From contig OX438748.1 in NCBI GenBank assembly GCA_949316235.1, positions 32,916,836 to 32,980,835 of the forward strand: a stretch of 64,000 nt of DNA, in the 5' to 3' direction. Source of the stretch: Oegoconia quadripuncta (taxonomy: Eukaryota > Arthropoda > Insecta > Lepidoptera > Autostichidae). The translations under genes were made by a program, and so were the position numbers. The stretch's first letter is position 1. Each line of letters starts with the position of its first letter. The notes under the pieces are model-generated. The model was given only the letters and a program-made list of their open reading frames with translations. It did not search any database and was not told the origin of the DNA. Positions 10,921 to 25,400 of the stretch are shown here, piece after piece.

Positions 10921-13900
10921 CTGTAATGAAATAAGAAATCATTCACTTGATTTATTTTGTTATTCGACGATGCACAGACGACCGATTGGTGTAGTGTGTA
11001 GTGAATATAACAGCGAAACCAATGGTTGCGGGTTCGAATTCCGCGAGGGGTAAATGTTTGCGTGATGAATACGAACATTTAATAAACATTATGCATCTCT
11101 AAGGTTAGTTGGTAGAAAATTCTATCGGAGTAAAGCTCGCCCTTGTAAATTTTATACACAATGCATATTTCTGTAACAATTTTGTGTACAAGAAAGATAG
11201 AGAACATTTATTGCCGAGTCACGGATATTAGAAACTGTGCTGCTATATCAAAAGGTCGCGGGTTCGAATCCCGCTAGGGGCATATGTTTGTAAGATGAAT
11301 ACAGACATGTGTTCCCGAGTTATGGTTGTTGTTCATTTATACAGTGCGGAAAGATAAGTCGGGCTTTGGAGGGAAACTACTTTAAATCCTTAAGCTGGCT
11401 CATTTTACTTAAAGGAGCCATTCCTTTATTTTTATAAAGAAACAAAACTGCATTCAAAGATTTTCTAAAACTCGCTTGCCTCGCCCGGGACTCGAACCAA
11501 CTAAAATTAACAAACACTCCCTATTTTATTATACTAACCCATAGTATTATTAGTTAAATAATTTAAGTGTAACAAATTGAAGTAAAATAAAGTTAATGTT
11601 AGATTTTAACGATCATTTTTATTTTTAAGACCAAATGTTTGTTAGAGAAATTTGATCCTGAATAATAATACTATCGATTGGTATAATAAACTAGGGAGTG
11701 TTTGTTTTTTTAATTTTAGTTGGTTCGAGTCTTCTTTGAATGCAGCTTTGTTTCTATTTAAAAATAAACGAATGTCTCCTCTAAGTAAAATGAGCCAGCT
11801 TAAGGATTTAAAGTAGTTTCCTTCCAGGGCCCGACTTATCTTTCCACACGGTATATGCATTTTTTTACAAAAAAAAATTATTTGTGTAGTTAACCAAACA
11901 CACATATTTGGCATCATACTGGTATTATCGTAATGTGATAGAAGCACTTACCAAATCGCCTAAATATACTGTGGTACCCTGGACTGGACACATGCACGTC
12001 ACCCCGAGTGCTCTCCCACCCTTCCTGGTTAGTTCTACTTCTATGTCTTCGTACACTATTGGCTCAGGACGGTGTATCGTCATTTTTAACTGTAATGTAA
12101 ACCAATATACAAAAATAAGGTAAAATTGAAAATGAAAATGTTTATTTCAGTACCTTAATATAACAATCAATTAGGTACCGGGGGTCTCCTTTTAAGTATA
12201 AAATACCTGTGTTAGGAGGCCCCGCTCTTCCATAAGTAAATATCAAACATTTGTCCAATTAAGGTGAAGGTGAAATAGGTTAATATTATGCTACTTATAA
12301 AATAAGAATGAAATGAAAATGTAAAAACTAATTTGTTATGTATGTGTGTGTGCGAGTATGTGTTTGTGTATGAGTGTATATCAATCAATCAATTTATTGC
12401 ATTTATTTTGTATACATAATTTACAATATTTATATGTATCAAACATAAATCCTGCTAGGGCACATTAATTCGATTTAAAATGCATATATAGACAAGACTT
12501 TATTTATTTCAATAAATTGAGCTGAATGTAATGTTTCTAAAAAAAGGACCAAGTTGAAAATCACCGCTGGTACGAACTCATGTCAAAGCTGAACTTGGCT
12601 CCTTTTGTCGCAATTTCGGCAGCAGTAGTTAAGTTAGGGAACAGTGTACTTCTTTATAATTATAAATTAACACTCCTAAGTAGATTGTATATCTGAATGT
12701 GAGATAATAAATATATATTCAATCACTCATGTACAATATAAAACAATAGTAACATATAATATATATAACATTTTTGAATAAGTAATTAAGTTTTAATAGG
12801 TAGGGAGGTTTTTTAAAAATTAGCTCTTTCCTTAAGTGTGCCGTATGTCAGTACTTCACAGAATTAGTTCTTTATTAGCGACACTATTGAATGGCGCATA
12901 AAACCTATTTTTATTTAGCAAAAGAGAGCAATACGAGCAATTTATAATCTGCGTCAACATGACTCTCTCCGGGACAGAAGAAATTAATATTTTAATTGTT
13001 CCTTCACTGTTTACTTATGAAAATATTATATACGTTCGAAAAAATATTTCTGCGTTCCCGATAAATAGCGACAAGCATAATTTAAATTTGAGATATAAGA
13101 ACAAATTGGCTACCCCTATGTTCAGACTAAGCAAAGTTAATTTGTGGGACACCTTTTTTTATAACCTTATACCTGAGAATATCATTAATCTAACTGAGAA
13201 AGAATTTAAAGATCATGTCAAAATAACATTAGCCTTTGCTAATGTTATTTTGACATACTGTCTTTACAGGTTATTATAAAATTAGTGACTACCTGAATGA
13301 CAAATACGCTTGGTGTACTTCGACCAGCTCCCCAAAATTATTAAATTGTATTAGTTAATACTTTATTAAAAAAAAAGGACAACAATGATCCTGTGGGATT
13401 CTTGCGCCACTTCTTTTCCCACAGATGATTTCCTTTCCGAAGCGAATGTCCACTTGAAAAATTAACCCTTTATATGTTATATTAAAACTTGAATTTAATA
13501 AAAGAATAAACTGAAAATTACCTTGGTAACTTTTTGTTTAATCGTTAAACAAATCCGTTCATGCGCCATCTCCTTAGTGATGGCCACACCGTTACATTCT
13601 AAAATCTGGTCTCCAATCTTCAGTCTGCCATCTTGGTCTATAACCCCACTTTTGTAGATATCTAAGATCACAGCTGCTGGTCCCTGAAATAAATCAACAG
13701 ATATGTCGATCTCTTCCACACAAGCGTTGCCACAGCGATACCTACCTATCCTTAGCAATAGTTTCTTTTAATCGTCTATTTTTAAATTTTTTTATTGTAA
13801 TGTTCTATCTATGTATCTAAGTAATATATTTTATCAATATTTACATGTATCGGCTATCACATATGTAAGCCACGTAGCTGCTAAGCGCTTTATTAGACCA

Positions 13901-16900
13901 CTATTATATAGTCTACAATATTTCTATATGTGAGAACCTGTTATTAGCCGTCAGGTATAATTTTCCATTGTTATTTGTAATTTAACATGGCTGTTGCTTT
14001 TCCTTAACATAAATAAATAAAATATTATTCAAGGGGACACCTTTTAGTATGAAAATAAACATTCGAAGGTCGTATTTAACCTACGATTAGACTTAACTAC
14101 CACCATATCAGCTACCTAATTTAATAATGTTTATGATTTGTGTTTTTGTGTATAGTGTGAATTAGTTCACTGACCCGCTGCGCTATTAATTATTAAAATT
14201 GTAGGTATCTCCTACCTAACCTTCTAACCGCCTCCGTGGCTCAATGCAAGCAACATTGGGTTTACGATTCGGTGGTCCGGGATCGATCCCAGCGGGGTAC
14301 ATGTTTAAGTACTCGGTTTGGTTGTTGGTAGGGCATTTTAAATGTCTTATCTAAATCTGCTGTCAAGCAGCAATGTTAATAGCATTGTTGTGTTCTTGTT
14401 GTCAGAGATAAGATAGCCAGTCCTCCAAATGTGTTGGGGTTTCCGGGTCAGTACGCTTTCGCCTTCGGCCTCATTATCACTTAGCATCAGGTTTGATTGA
14501 GGTCAAGTACCAAAAAAAAACTTCGACGATATTAGTGTCGATTCGGATGTACACCAACTAAACTAAAGCCACTTTTAAAGTAGTACTGTCTCTTTCTCCC
14601 TGCAACAGTACGATGGGACAAGACCACTCCAAAACTGGTTTTAGTTTAGTTGGTGTACATCCGAATCGACACCGTTATTAGTTTTATAGCTATGTCCATA
14701 GTATTTATATCGTAAATAATTATACCTAGTTACTATTATATCTTAATCTGTTTCAAGGCAGGCTAGCAACACAAATATGTAGGTAGTAATAATTGTTAAT
14801 TTTGCGATAAACTTGATTGATTGATACATACATTAAGCAAGGTATCACTCCCTCCAAGTAGAACAATTCCTAAGTTGCCATTTGCTGCGTTTATCTCTAT
14901 AACAGTATCGTGATTTGGAATAATCGGAGCAGTTGCTGGATCTGGCGGTGGCTCAGCTGAAAACGAATACAAAAAATTTGTGGGTTTATTATTTTTGTTG
15001 AAATTACATTAAAACTACGTTAAGGTCGTGACTTTATATAATGTATGTACATTAAAATTAGAACTGTGGTCTTCTTCTTTTCGTGTCTAGGCAAATTTCA
15101 AATTTTATTGGACCAAAACTTAGCCACTCTAACAGCACTGTCTGTGGCGTTAAGGACGTCGTCAAAGGTGCAGCTGTCAGGAGACGCGGGGTAAGACAAT
15201 ACGTGATCCATTGTCTGTGGGGAGACTACGCACTCGCATCGATCACTCTCGCCGTCGGAGAAGCCCCACTTGCACAGATTATCTTTGCTGCGGCCAACCT
15301 GAGTTCGAAGCCGATTTAAGGATTTCTATGTTGGCCATGGCAAATCGTGTCCAGGATGAGCGGTAGGAACGACGCAAGAGAGTATCTTTGCCGCCACAGG
15401 CTGCAGCGAACATCCGAAGCCACACCTTGTACGGGAGTAACGCACTTTAAAAGTTATTACGACTCTGGAGTCTTTGGGGCACTGTTGAATACTGGAACAT
15501 CGGGTGGCGAGCATCACTCTCAAGTTTAACCCTCTCAATGGAGCTAGCTATTTCCCGCCGAACATCTGGGGGTGCAATTCCAGAAATGTGGTTATTATAC
15601 AACTTAATCGAAAGGGTATATAGTCGGTCCCGGTTGTTTGCAATTAAAAGCAGTCGTGTGACACAAATCCATGATAGATTATGGCTCATAACCTCTCCCA
15701 GTGAGAGGAGGCTGTGCCCCAACAGTGGGGACTGATGATGACGATTTAAGACGTTACGTTACGTCTACAAAGGTATCCATATTTAGAAGAGAATTAGAAT
15801 CTATCTTATTCTAACAAAGATTTACCTCTGACAGGTGACGGCGCTGGGCGAGGTGTTTGTGGTCTAGAAGCACCAATTGTTTTGGCATTAGGATCGGGGG
15901 TTTGGTTTCTACTAGCTGGTCTGGAGGTTGAATTAACTGTAATATAAACAAACATGATCATGAAACGTGATATTAATAATAAATCCGGTTGTCAGAGATA
16001 AGATAGCCAGTCCCCCAAATGTGTTGTGGTTTCCGGGTCAGTCCGCTTCCACCTTCGACCTCATCTTCACTTAACATCAGGTGTGATTGAGGTCTAGTAC
16101 CAACCCGTTGTGCATAAAAAAAATATATTTATCGAGCTAGGCAAAAGTATTTATTTATTTTAAAACAAACTTATTTATTAATTTCCTACAACACATTTTG
16201 TTTTAATTTAATGCTCTGAAATACAAGATATTAAACATACTTAAATTTGTTGTGCATAACAGTCGCTTACATAAAGTCACTAAGTTATTCAAGGGACAAT
16301 GTATACGCTTTTATAATAAGGTTATTGGTTTTGGGCTCATTTTGTAAGTGTTAGACCATATTGTTTAAGTACCGTAAACCGGGGTTACTTTGACCCACGA
16401 GATGAGTTTGACCGAAACTTTGTCATATACAATCGCGAATTGGAGAGAACGGAAAGTAATGTGGTAGAATTTTTTTTTTGGAATAGCAACACTGCTGATG
16501 TCTAATTCATTTCTGCGGAAGCGTCGCCGATTATTCATTGTTTTTAGCAGAAAAAGGTGAATATTTTGTTATTTACTAATTAAATGCAAATAACAATCCT
16601 GCAAAACTTCTATATAAATGACATTAGGTGTCTATTATCCACTAAGAAAATAAAGAATTATTGCTTTTGTAACCTCAAAACGGATGCCATAATTTGAGAT
16701 TATTTGATGTGGGTTCTTATTGATAAAGTAATTGATGCGAGATTGATCATATTATCAAAGTAACCCCGGAGATTATCTCATATTTTTGTTGTTAATAATT
16801 TGCTTTTCGAAAGCTAATTATTTTTAAGGCTTGTTTTGCTCAAAAAATATTAATGTGTTAAAAAAATAACTAATTATTATATTACTCCTTGTAAGTCAAA

Positions 16901-19455
16901 ATATATTATAAATATTATTTCTTTTATGACCTGCACTTGATCAAAGTTACACCAAGTAGTACAGTCGTCAATAATTCTCCGATCTTTTTTAATAGAATTT
17001 TATTTGTTATATCAGTTACGTAGTAAAAATAGGGATATCAAAGTAACCCCAAAACCAATATAACTTTTATCAGTTTGGTGTTTATTTTGTTTTCAAACCC
17101 AGCTACATTTTTAAAGTTTTTATTGCAGTAATCGAAATCAATACAAAAACCGATTATTAGCCATTTTTTAACGCCCACAAATATTAAAGACATAGAGCTT
17201 TAAAGTTTAAAATTGATCAAAGTAACCCCGGTTTACGGTATGTCAATCGAAAAAACATCATACCGCCAGCAGTCGAGCTCCCTGACGCCGGGTCATCAGT
17301 CTTATCATCTTTCATGTTTGGACTGCACACAGTCAGCACCACCACTCCTTCAGTTTGCTTCAGTTTTGCTGCAGCCTTGAAAAATTTGAGATTCGATAGT
17401 TACTAAACATAGTTAATGATTACAAATACATAGATTATTTATTGAATATTGGATGCAAGGCACATTATACACTACATGCTGTTTTAAATAAAGAGACAAT
17501 CAAAATAATAAGCGAAAAGAAAGATGTGATTGGTGAAATTAATTTTAATAACCTATGAACATGGCCAAACATAAAAGCTATAAAGTAAGTGATATATACA
17601 ATCTGTAGACTTGGCAAAAATATAGATTGTGCTATAATTAAGCATGTGTCACTCCAGGACTTGGACACATTAAAAACCATTGTAAAGGATGGAATTTTGT
17701 TTATATGGACTGGACAATTTGTACATCGCCGGGCTCACAAATTATGACATCTAAGACGAACACAAAATTAATGAGTTAATGATGAAATCAGGCTAATTTA
17801 GGCTAAACCCTAACATTTTCCTACAGATATACTATCTCTAAGGGATCTTAATACATAATAGATTTAGTAATGGAACAATAAGACTATGGAATAGCATCAA
17901 ATAAATTTGATTTGTCGTCAAGTTCTTTTAGGAAATCAGACACCACTCTCCTTGTGTTCAGTAAGTTAAGATATAAACTTACAGCATCGTAACTGCAACT
18001 GAGGAGCGAATCTCTGTTGACAGCGAGGATCATATCACCAATCTGTAGACCAGCCTGTAAAACGAACGGAAAATAAAATGAAAAGAAATAAACAACTTAA
18101 TATAAGTACTTAGGGAAGGGGCCTGTACAGGAAAATATATCCCAGGAATGATTTTGAGGAATAAAGAATTAACTACCCTTAACTCCTCGAAAGAGAATAT
18201 CAATTTCAGAAGTATTTACGAGTGCATAAGGTCCAAACTAGATCCACAATTTGATGGAACAATGTGAAGAAAAGTATTTCTTCGCTCCACACACGAAATG
18301 TTACCGCCTACAACATCTTTAACCTAAGTTTTGGAGATTGGCAGCCAATCAGAGAAGACAGGTGAAGTATTTGTGTGTAATGCGTTTGCCACACTTTAAG
18401 CCCCATATTGCGTAAACTCAAGAATATTAGAACTACTGAAGTCTCATATCTACAAAGCAATCTCGATAGTGACAGCAAGCGTGTGCTATATACATTGCAT
18501 TGTGATTAAAAAGTTACACTGTCATTTGGCAAAAGGCTTTCGTACAGGCGGTCCTTATTTGGCCATTCCGGAATATTTTCGATTTTGTACAGTCTAATAT
18601 CATGTGGTGACATATGTTGAAACCATTAGCGATGTATGTGCGCTCTCAATATGCCATCGAAGTGTACCGCTAGGAACGCTGTACGTTGGATATGTAAAAA
18701 TCCGTGGGTTGAACAATTAAGATGCCGGACTAAAATTGGAACTTGTTTATAAAGGTAAATTGCACGAGAGCACTCGGTGTCTGCAAAAATTTATTGTTAC
18801 TGATAGGAAGGTGAAAAAGGTAACAACAGGTTACGAAAACACAAACGTTATATGAGTTTAGTTGTTAGGGGAGTGGGAACTTTTTTCAATAAACAAGTTG
18901 TAGTGGCCTCTTGGTTCATTGCTCATCACTGACATTACGTTTCGATGTTATACTGCTTTAATTCTGCATGTATCTGACGTTTTTCTTATTCTTTGACAAC
19001 TCGGCCATCACATGGCGGCTATCGGTGTGTGATGTGACTATCCCTAAACGTGAGTTGCGAGACGGTTTTACAATTGTACGATACAACACAACCAAACAGT
19101 AATTCTAGAATGTAAAACAAGATCAAGTAAAATTGGATTTCAACGGAGTATCCGAAATTTCTTGGAAGTGTTTCTAATTTATTCTAACGTCTTGGCAACA
19201 TCGCATTTCATAGTTTAATTGGATCCTATGGAAAAGGATAAATCTAGGTGCAATATTCTCCAAACGTAATGTAATCCAAACAAAACAATAATGTAGCATG
19301 CCGCGGTCCAAAATGCGGGGGCAGCTTAGACAAAACGCTAAAGGAAGCTGTGAAATTAGGGCAAGCAATAAATTTAGAGAGAATAAAATAAAAAAAATAT
19401 TCACAACATTTGCACAAATTGTACATAAAACAAAAAACCTTTAAACCAGCGCTAT

Positions 19456-19486
<31 letters not shown>

Positions 19487-22400
19487 CATAGAATCAACAG
19501 CATTATTGCAGAAATTATATTATAGTAAACTAATAGGTACCAAACTTATGCCAATTAGTGATTCTCATTATGTTACCGACAGTGGTTATCGTTATAATGG
19601 AGTGGGTAACGTTTTAATTATAAAAGAATTAAGTAATATAAGCCAAATAAAAATGTCAAAACTATAGATCTATGTAACTATTAACAATGAATATTACCAA
19701 CTTTCATTATGGAGTCAAAATGTTCTGTTGAGTAACTCTCAAATAATTAAAACAAAAGAGATATGTCAAGGGGGTGTGAATTGTGTACCATCGGCTTCTT
19801 AGATATATATCTATTCCAAATTAAAATGATTTTATCGAACACATTTGTATTTGTATTTATTTAATTTACACATTTGTATGGAATTCGAGCATCGATTACA
19901 TACATATTAACGTTTGAATGCATTTGAATTGGTATCCGTTAGTGTAATAGTATAATGCATAGTATTTGAAGCTAGCACGTAAACGCAGCTTCATAAATCG
20001 CGACACTATCACTCATTCTAATTTCTGATGGTACTTACTGATGGACTATGCTTAGAACAGTGGAGAGAGAAATATGTTTATGGACATCGAGCAGATGTGC
20101 AATCCTTATGGTGTGGCCCAAGAATAGTAGAGATAGAAATGTTTATGGACAGCTGGAAGATGTGCAACATTCACTGATGGTGATTCAAGAACAGTGGGGG
20201 GAGAGAGATATATATATTTGTTTAAGGACAGCGAGAAGAATTGGAACACTTACTGATAGAGTGTGCCAAGAATACTAGAGAGAGCGTTCTTTATGAACTG
20301 CTAAAAGAAGTGCAACATTTACTGATAGAATGTGCCAAAAACAGAGAGAGAGATGTTTATGGACAGCTAGAAGATGTACAACACTTACTGATGGAGTGTG
20401 CCAGGAATACCTACTGGAGAGAGCGTTCGTTATGAACTGCTAAAAGAAGTGCAACATTTACTGATAGAATGTGCCAAAAACAGAGAGAGAGATGTTTATG
20501 GACAGCTAGAAGATGTACAACACTTACTGATGGAGTGTGCCAGGAATACTGGAGAGAGCGTTCGTTATGAACTGCTAAAAGAAGTGCAACATTTACTGAT
20601 AGAATGTGCCAAAAACAGAGAGAGAGATGTTTATGGATAGCTAGAAGATGTACAACACTTACTGATGGAGTGTGCCAGGAATACTGGAGAGAGCGTTCGT
20701 TATGAACTGCTAAAAGAAGTGCAACATTTACTGATAGAATGTGCCAAAAACAGAGAGAGAGAGATGTTTATGGACAGCTAGAAGATGTACAACACTTACT
20801 GATGGAGTGTGCCAAGAATACTGGGGAGATAAATATGAGGACATTCAATGTACTTCAAAATCGGTTAAATCATGTTTCTTGTGGTGCTCTGACTAATATT
20901 AAACTTCCCTTGACTTCTACACTCACTGACTCTTGTTGCATAACATTCTTCCTTTATTACACATCAAAACTCAGAATAAGGAAATAGCTTGAAAGAAAAA
21001 AAAACCTTATTCGCGCAATTTCCGCCAAAAGCAAAATATCTCCCTTGTTTTTATGATAAGTTGGTACATGCTGGTAACCATGATCTAGAGGGGTAATTAT
21101 GAAGTTCCCACCTGTTCCGCAGCACTCCCCTCTTGCAGATCCGACACGAATATCCCACGCCCAGCCTCCGTGTGCCGACCCTCGATTATCATGATGCCCA
21201 GCCCCGATGGACCCTGGAAATTCAAAGATGGAGTTCCAATTTATTATGTTCTAGGGTAAATGCCATAATTAATCAGTGATATTACCCATATGGGTAATAT
21301 TGCTTGAATATTGAAGCAATTATATACGAGTATGTACAGTCGAAAATGTTGGACTCCAAGTTTAGGCCGCTTTACGTGATTTGTGTCCTTACAAAGGGTG
21401 TTTTTTTTTTTAATTTCTTTGATTGTAACGACTATGGCACTATATTATTCTGTGCTACGGTTGCTTGGGGAAAGTTGTTCGTAATCAAGAGTGGCGTCAT
21501 CAGTTAAGGGAATTACACGAATTCAAATTCACCCTGTATCGCCGCGCTCTATAAGCGACAGACTTAGCGCGGGAGATGAAACGAGCAAGTGTTCTCATGA
21601 CATAGAAATCCAACAATAATTAAGTGACCATGGACTTTATGTACGACATTGCGTTATACCATTCAAGTCATTAATTACAATGTGACTTCTATTTACCTTT
21701 ATTGACAATAGCGTAAACACTAGTGGCGCAGTCGCATTCGCTATTCGTTTTCGATTAGCAAAGTCAAGCAATGTCTGGTGCGGTCAGACCTTGGGTGGGT
21801 TTTGTTTTAAATCTTTATTTTATTTAGGGATTTTTAGACACTTACAGGGAAAATAATATAATATATAATAACAAAGATAATGAGAGTCACTAGTCAGACA
21901 GTTCAGTGACCAGTTGACAAAGTAACCAGCTAGGTTACCTCAGATGTCGGAGGGGACAAAATAGTTTGCACATTTCCTATGTCCAACCGGCTTAATTTTA
22001 GCTTTCTGATTAGTGTCTCCCTGATCGTCTTGTTCCTTGCACCCTGGGTGGGTGTCCGCTTGAGCATTTTAATACGAGTGTTACCGTGCTTCGGAGGGAC
22101 AGGGAAATTGTCGGTCCCGGTTGTTTTTGACTGAAGACAATCATGCAGGGGCGGATTAAGAACAATATCTGGTGGCCACTAGCCTGACACAAATCTACCG
22201 CACCGCTTTGGCCCGTCTGGTGGATTATGCTCCATAACTTCTATTTCGTTATTTTTTTTATTTTAATTATTAGGGATAACAACAAACTATCATATTCGAG
22301 AGATAACAATGGATCTGATTTCTTGTACTAGTCATTAACAGCTATCCACTACTTAATTAATTTGAGAGCATAATGCATGTTATTTATATACAGCTAAGTT

Positions 22401-25400
22401 GAGTTCAGTACCTCGACAGCACATTATGTGATATTTTTGCAAAACTAAACACTAAAACTTATCCCACCAAATAATACCAAGGATGGTAATTAATGCATTT
22501 TGAGACACAAACTATATTAAAGTATATTACAAACTATATAAGTAAGTACATGTGAGATGCTTTCCTTTTTTTCCTTTTTTTTTTTTTCGCGGGGAAATGC
22601 GTTACGCGTACCGCTCGCCTGGGGGACGGCGAGACGGTTATGTGGGACTCCCCTCCCTAACGGGAGGGATACCCACTAAAACTCCGCGGCGACCTTCTTC
22701 GGCAGTAGGGAGGACCTGGGAACGCATAAGCGGCTCCAGGCCCCCCCCCCGCCCTGCCCCCCCTCACAAGGGGAGGCCCGTTCCCGGAGAGCGGCTAGCG
22801 CGCCCTCCACGGGGGGCGCTGTCGAGTCTCACACCGCGATCAGCGGGCGGTATGAGGCGCGACAGGGCCCGATGCGACGACACCCCCCCGGTCGCTCCGG
22901 GGGGTGTCATCCTCTCCTGGGCCGCGTCCGACGACTACATCGCCCTGAGATGTAGCTGCCCGCGACCCTCAGGCGACGTGCAGGGGGGGCTAGCGAGCGT
23001 TGCCGCCCCCCCGACGTCGCCTCCTGCGAGCGGGATCGGCCCTCTCCCAATCTGATCTGAGATGCTTTCCTACTGCTCCGACTACGGAATTTTACAATTT
23101 CTCCTCCATGGATGCAGTCAGATTATGGAATGCACTTCCCACGGATATACGCGATAGCCAATCCCTTTTTGAAACTCGACTAAAGGAACACTATCTGAAG
23201 TTGTCTCAGTAACTCAGTCAGCCTATTTATAGATATCTACATATATAAGTATTTAATATATTAATATGTATTTTAGTATATAGGCTTTTATATTATGTAT
23301 TTATTGTGTGTATTATCTATATATTTTTTGGTCTTATTAAATTATTCCGCTATATTATAAGGTAGTCCTACAATCAAACCATTACTGCTATAAATCTTAA
23401 TGTTTTGTCTTTTGTCAATTGTGTTCCTATAACAGTGATGTTTTGTTATATGTATGTATACTTACATGCAATAAATTGTTAAAATAAATGGTATGGTCTA
23501 TATACTATACATGTTGATGATGAATAAAGTTGAGAAGATAACAAAAATATTGTTAGTTGCAACACAGAAAAGTGCCATCCGAATTAGAGAGTCATATAAT
23601 TTTATCTGTTGCATGTAATGTTTCGTTTCATTAGTCAAATTGTAAGTTCCCAGTTTATCAAGTTGTATGTCAAAGTTTGTTTAACAATAAACAAAGGCAA
23701 TCCTATCTAAATAATAATTGCTTCAGTAAAATTGTTTTTTCAGTGCAAGCTATAATTACCTTCTTGATGGTGATATCGCGGACTCCTCTGTAGCCAGCGA
23801 ACCTGTCCTCCGACTGCAACAAATATTATAACATTAATATTTCTGGGCTCCAAAAATTTTACACGTTTACTGGAAGGATACACGAAAAGAAGAAGAACAA
23901 ATATTAATTTGTTCAGTAAAGGTAACCCGTATTTTTTATGCTGGTTTTACATAAATTCAGATTTATATGTGGCAACAACTAAATACCTACACTATACCTA
24001 AAGCAAACTCCTGATCCATTAGAAAATATTTTTTACAATATCACTGATAGGTACTCTATCTATGTACAAAAAATCAGGGCCTTTAAGATTATGGGAAGTT
24101 ACACCCCTAAATGCTTATCTTGACTGAACTATAACGGATAAACATCTATAAATATTTATAAATAAACACCAATGACTCGGGAATAAACATTTACCCTTCG
24201 CGGGATTCGAAGCCGCAACCGTTGGTTTCGAATCGGTCGTCTTAAAAAATATATATCCTAAACACTCCCGCAATTATAAGGAATCCAACGATACCTCTTT
24301 TATTAAAATACTTCAATTCGCTCAGGCTACAGGATGGGCCAAAGGAACGAACATACTTAAATACATACACACATACATACAGTCAAAACACATTACCCTC
24401 ATTCAATCACAGTAAGGTAATAAACTAGAGATTTAGCGTTATGAAGGCTTCTCCAATTTGGTCTTTATCATACAACTTATATTTCCCCCATCTTATAGTT
24501 TGAGAAGTTTCCTTTATAATCAGTGGTCTTACAGTAAATATAAAAAGTCATCCTTACAATAAATAAATATCCTTGGACATACACACAGCGCCATCTAGTG
24601 CCACGCGAAGCAACTACGCTTGTATCATGGACCAGATAACTCGGGAACACGTGTCCGTATTCATCATACAAACCTTTTAGTATAAGAAGTCAGGATTTCT
24701 AACCAATTCGTCTTAAAGATACAATAAAAAAGAAATTTATAAATAAAGCATGTTATAAAGACTATAATATGGATGATAATTATCCAAGAACATAACCTCT
24801 ATTGTTGTGTTTGTGGGTGTAAGGATTTTTTGCTTTGACTTATTGGTTTAGTCTATTTCAGTTTAATAAGAGTAATAAGCGCATTAGAAAAATGCAATAC
24901 CATGGCTTTTTGGCGGGAACTCGGCGAGTGAAGTAGCATTTTTCTTTATAAGTCTTATAATTTGTGCATTCTAACTTTTGAAGCTTAATAATGGCAGAAT
25001 ATTGTGCAGCAAACGTTAGTGATAGTGTATAAGTGAAGGGAAGTGTAAATTAAAGTGCGTAACGGAGCTTTCGGGTTCCCACAAGAAGCCGCCAAAATCT
25101 TTTGTAAAGCATTCTGCCACTTTACTGAAGAATGACTTGACCGTGACTAGACTCTGTATACGCCAAGTATACGACGAATTACTTGTTTTGACTGAGACTG
25201 ACTTACAAACTGAAGAAATAAGAGAAATAAGACATGGCTGTTATGGGCTAGATCCCTTTGCCTTCTCCTAACGGAGAGAATAAAACCAAAAAAAAAAAAG
25301 CAATACTATTCGAAGAATTGCTGCCAATAAACGGCCGAGAGCGTTCGTACACAACAGTTTTCTATGAGAAGCACTCAAAAACGAAGGAGGATGGAAAGAT

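Noticed and set aside
10824..11053. Two frames overlapping exon k
   Set aside because: They are in other frames from the PDZ coding and cross a splice acceptor and a SINE.
22552..23055. 167-codon plus-strand frame, proline- and arginine-rich
   Set aside because: It lies inside a GC-rich retroposon with a 14-bp target duplication; stop codons are rare simply because of GC content, and no domain is seen.
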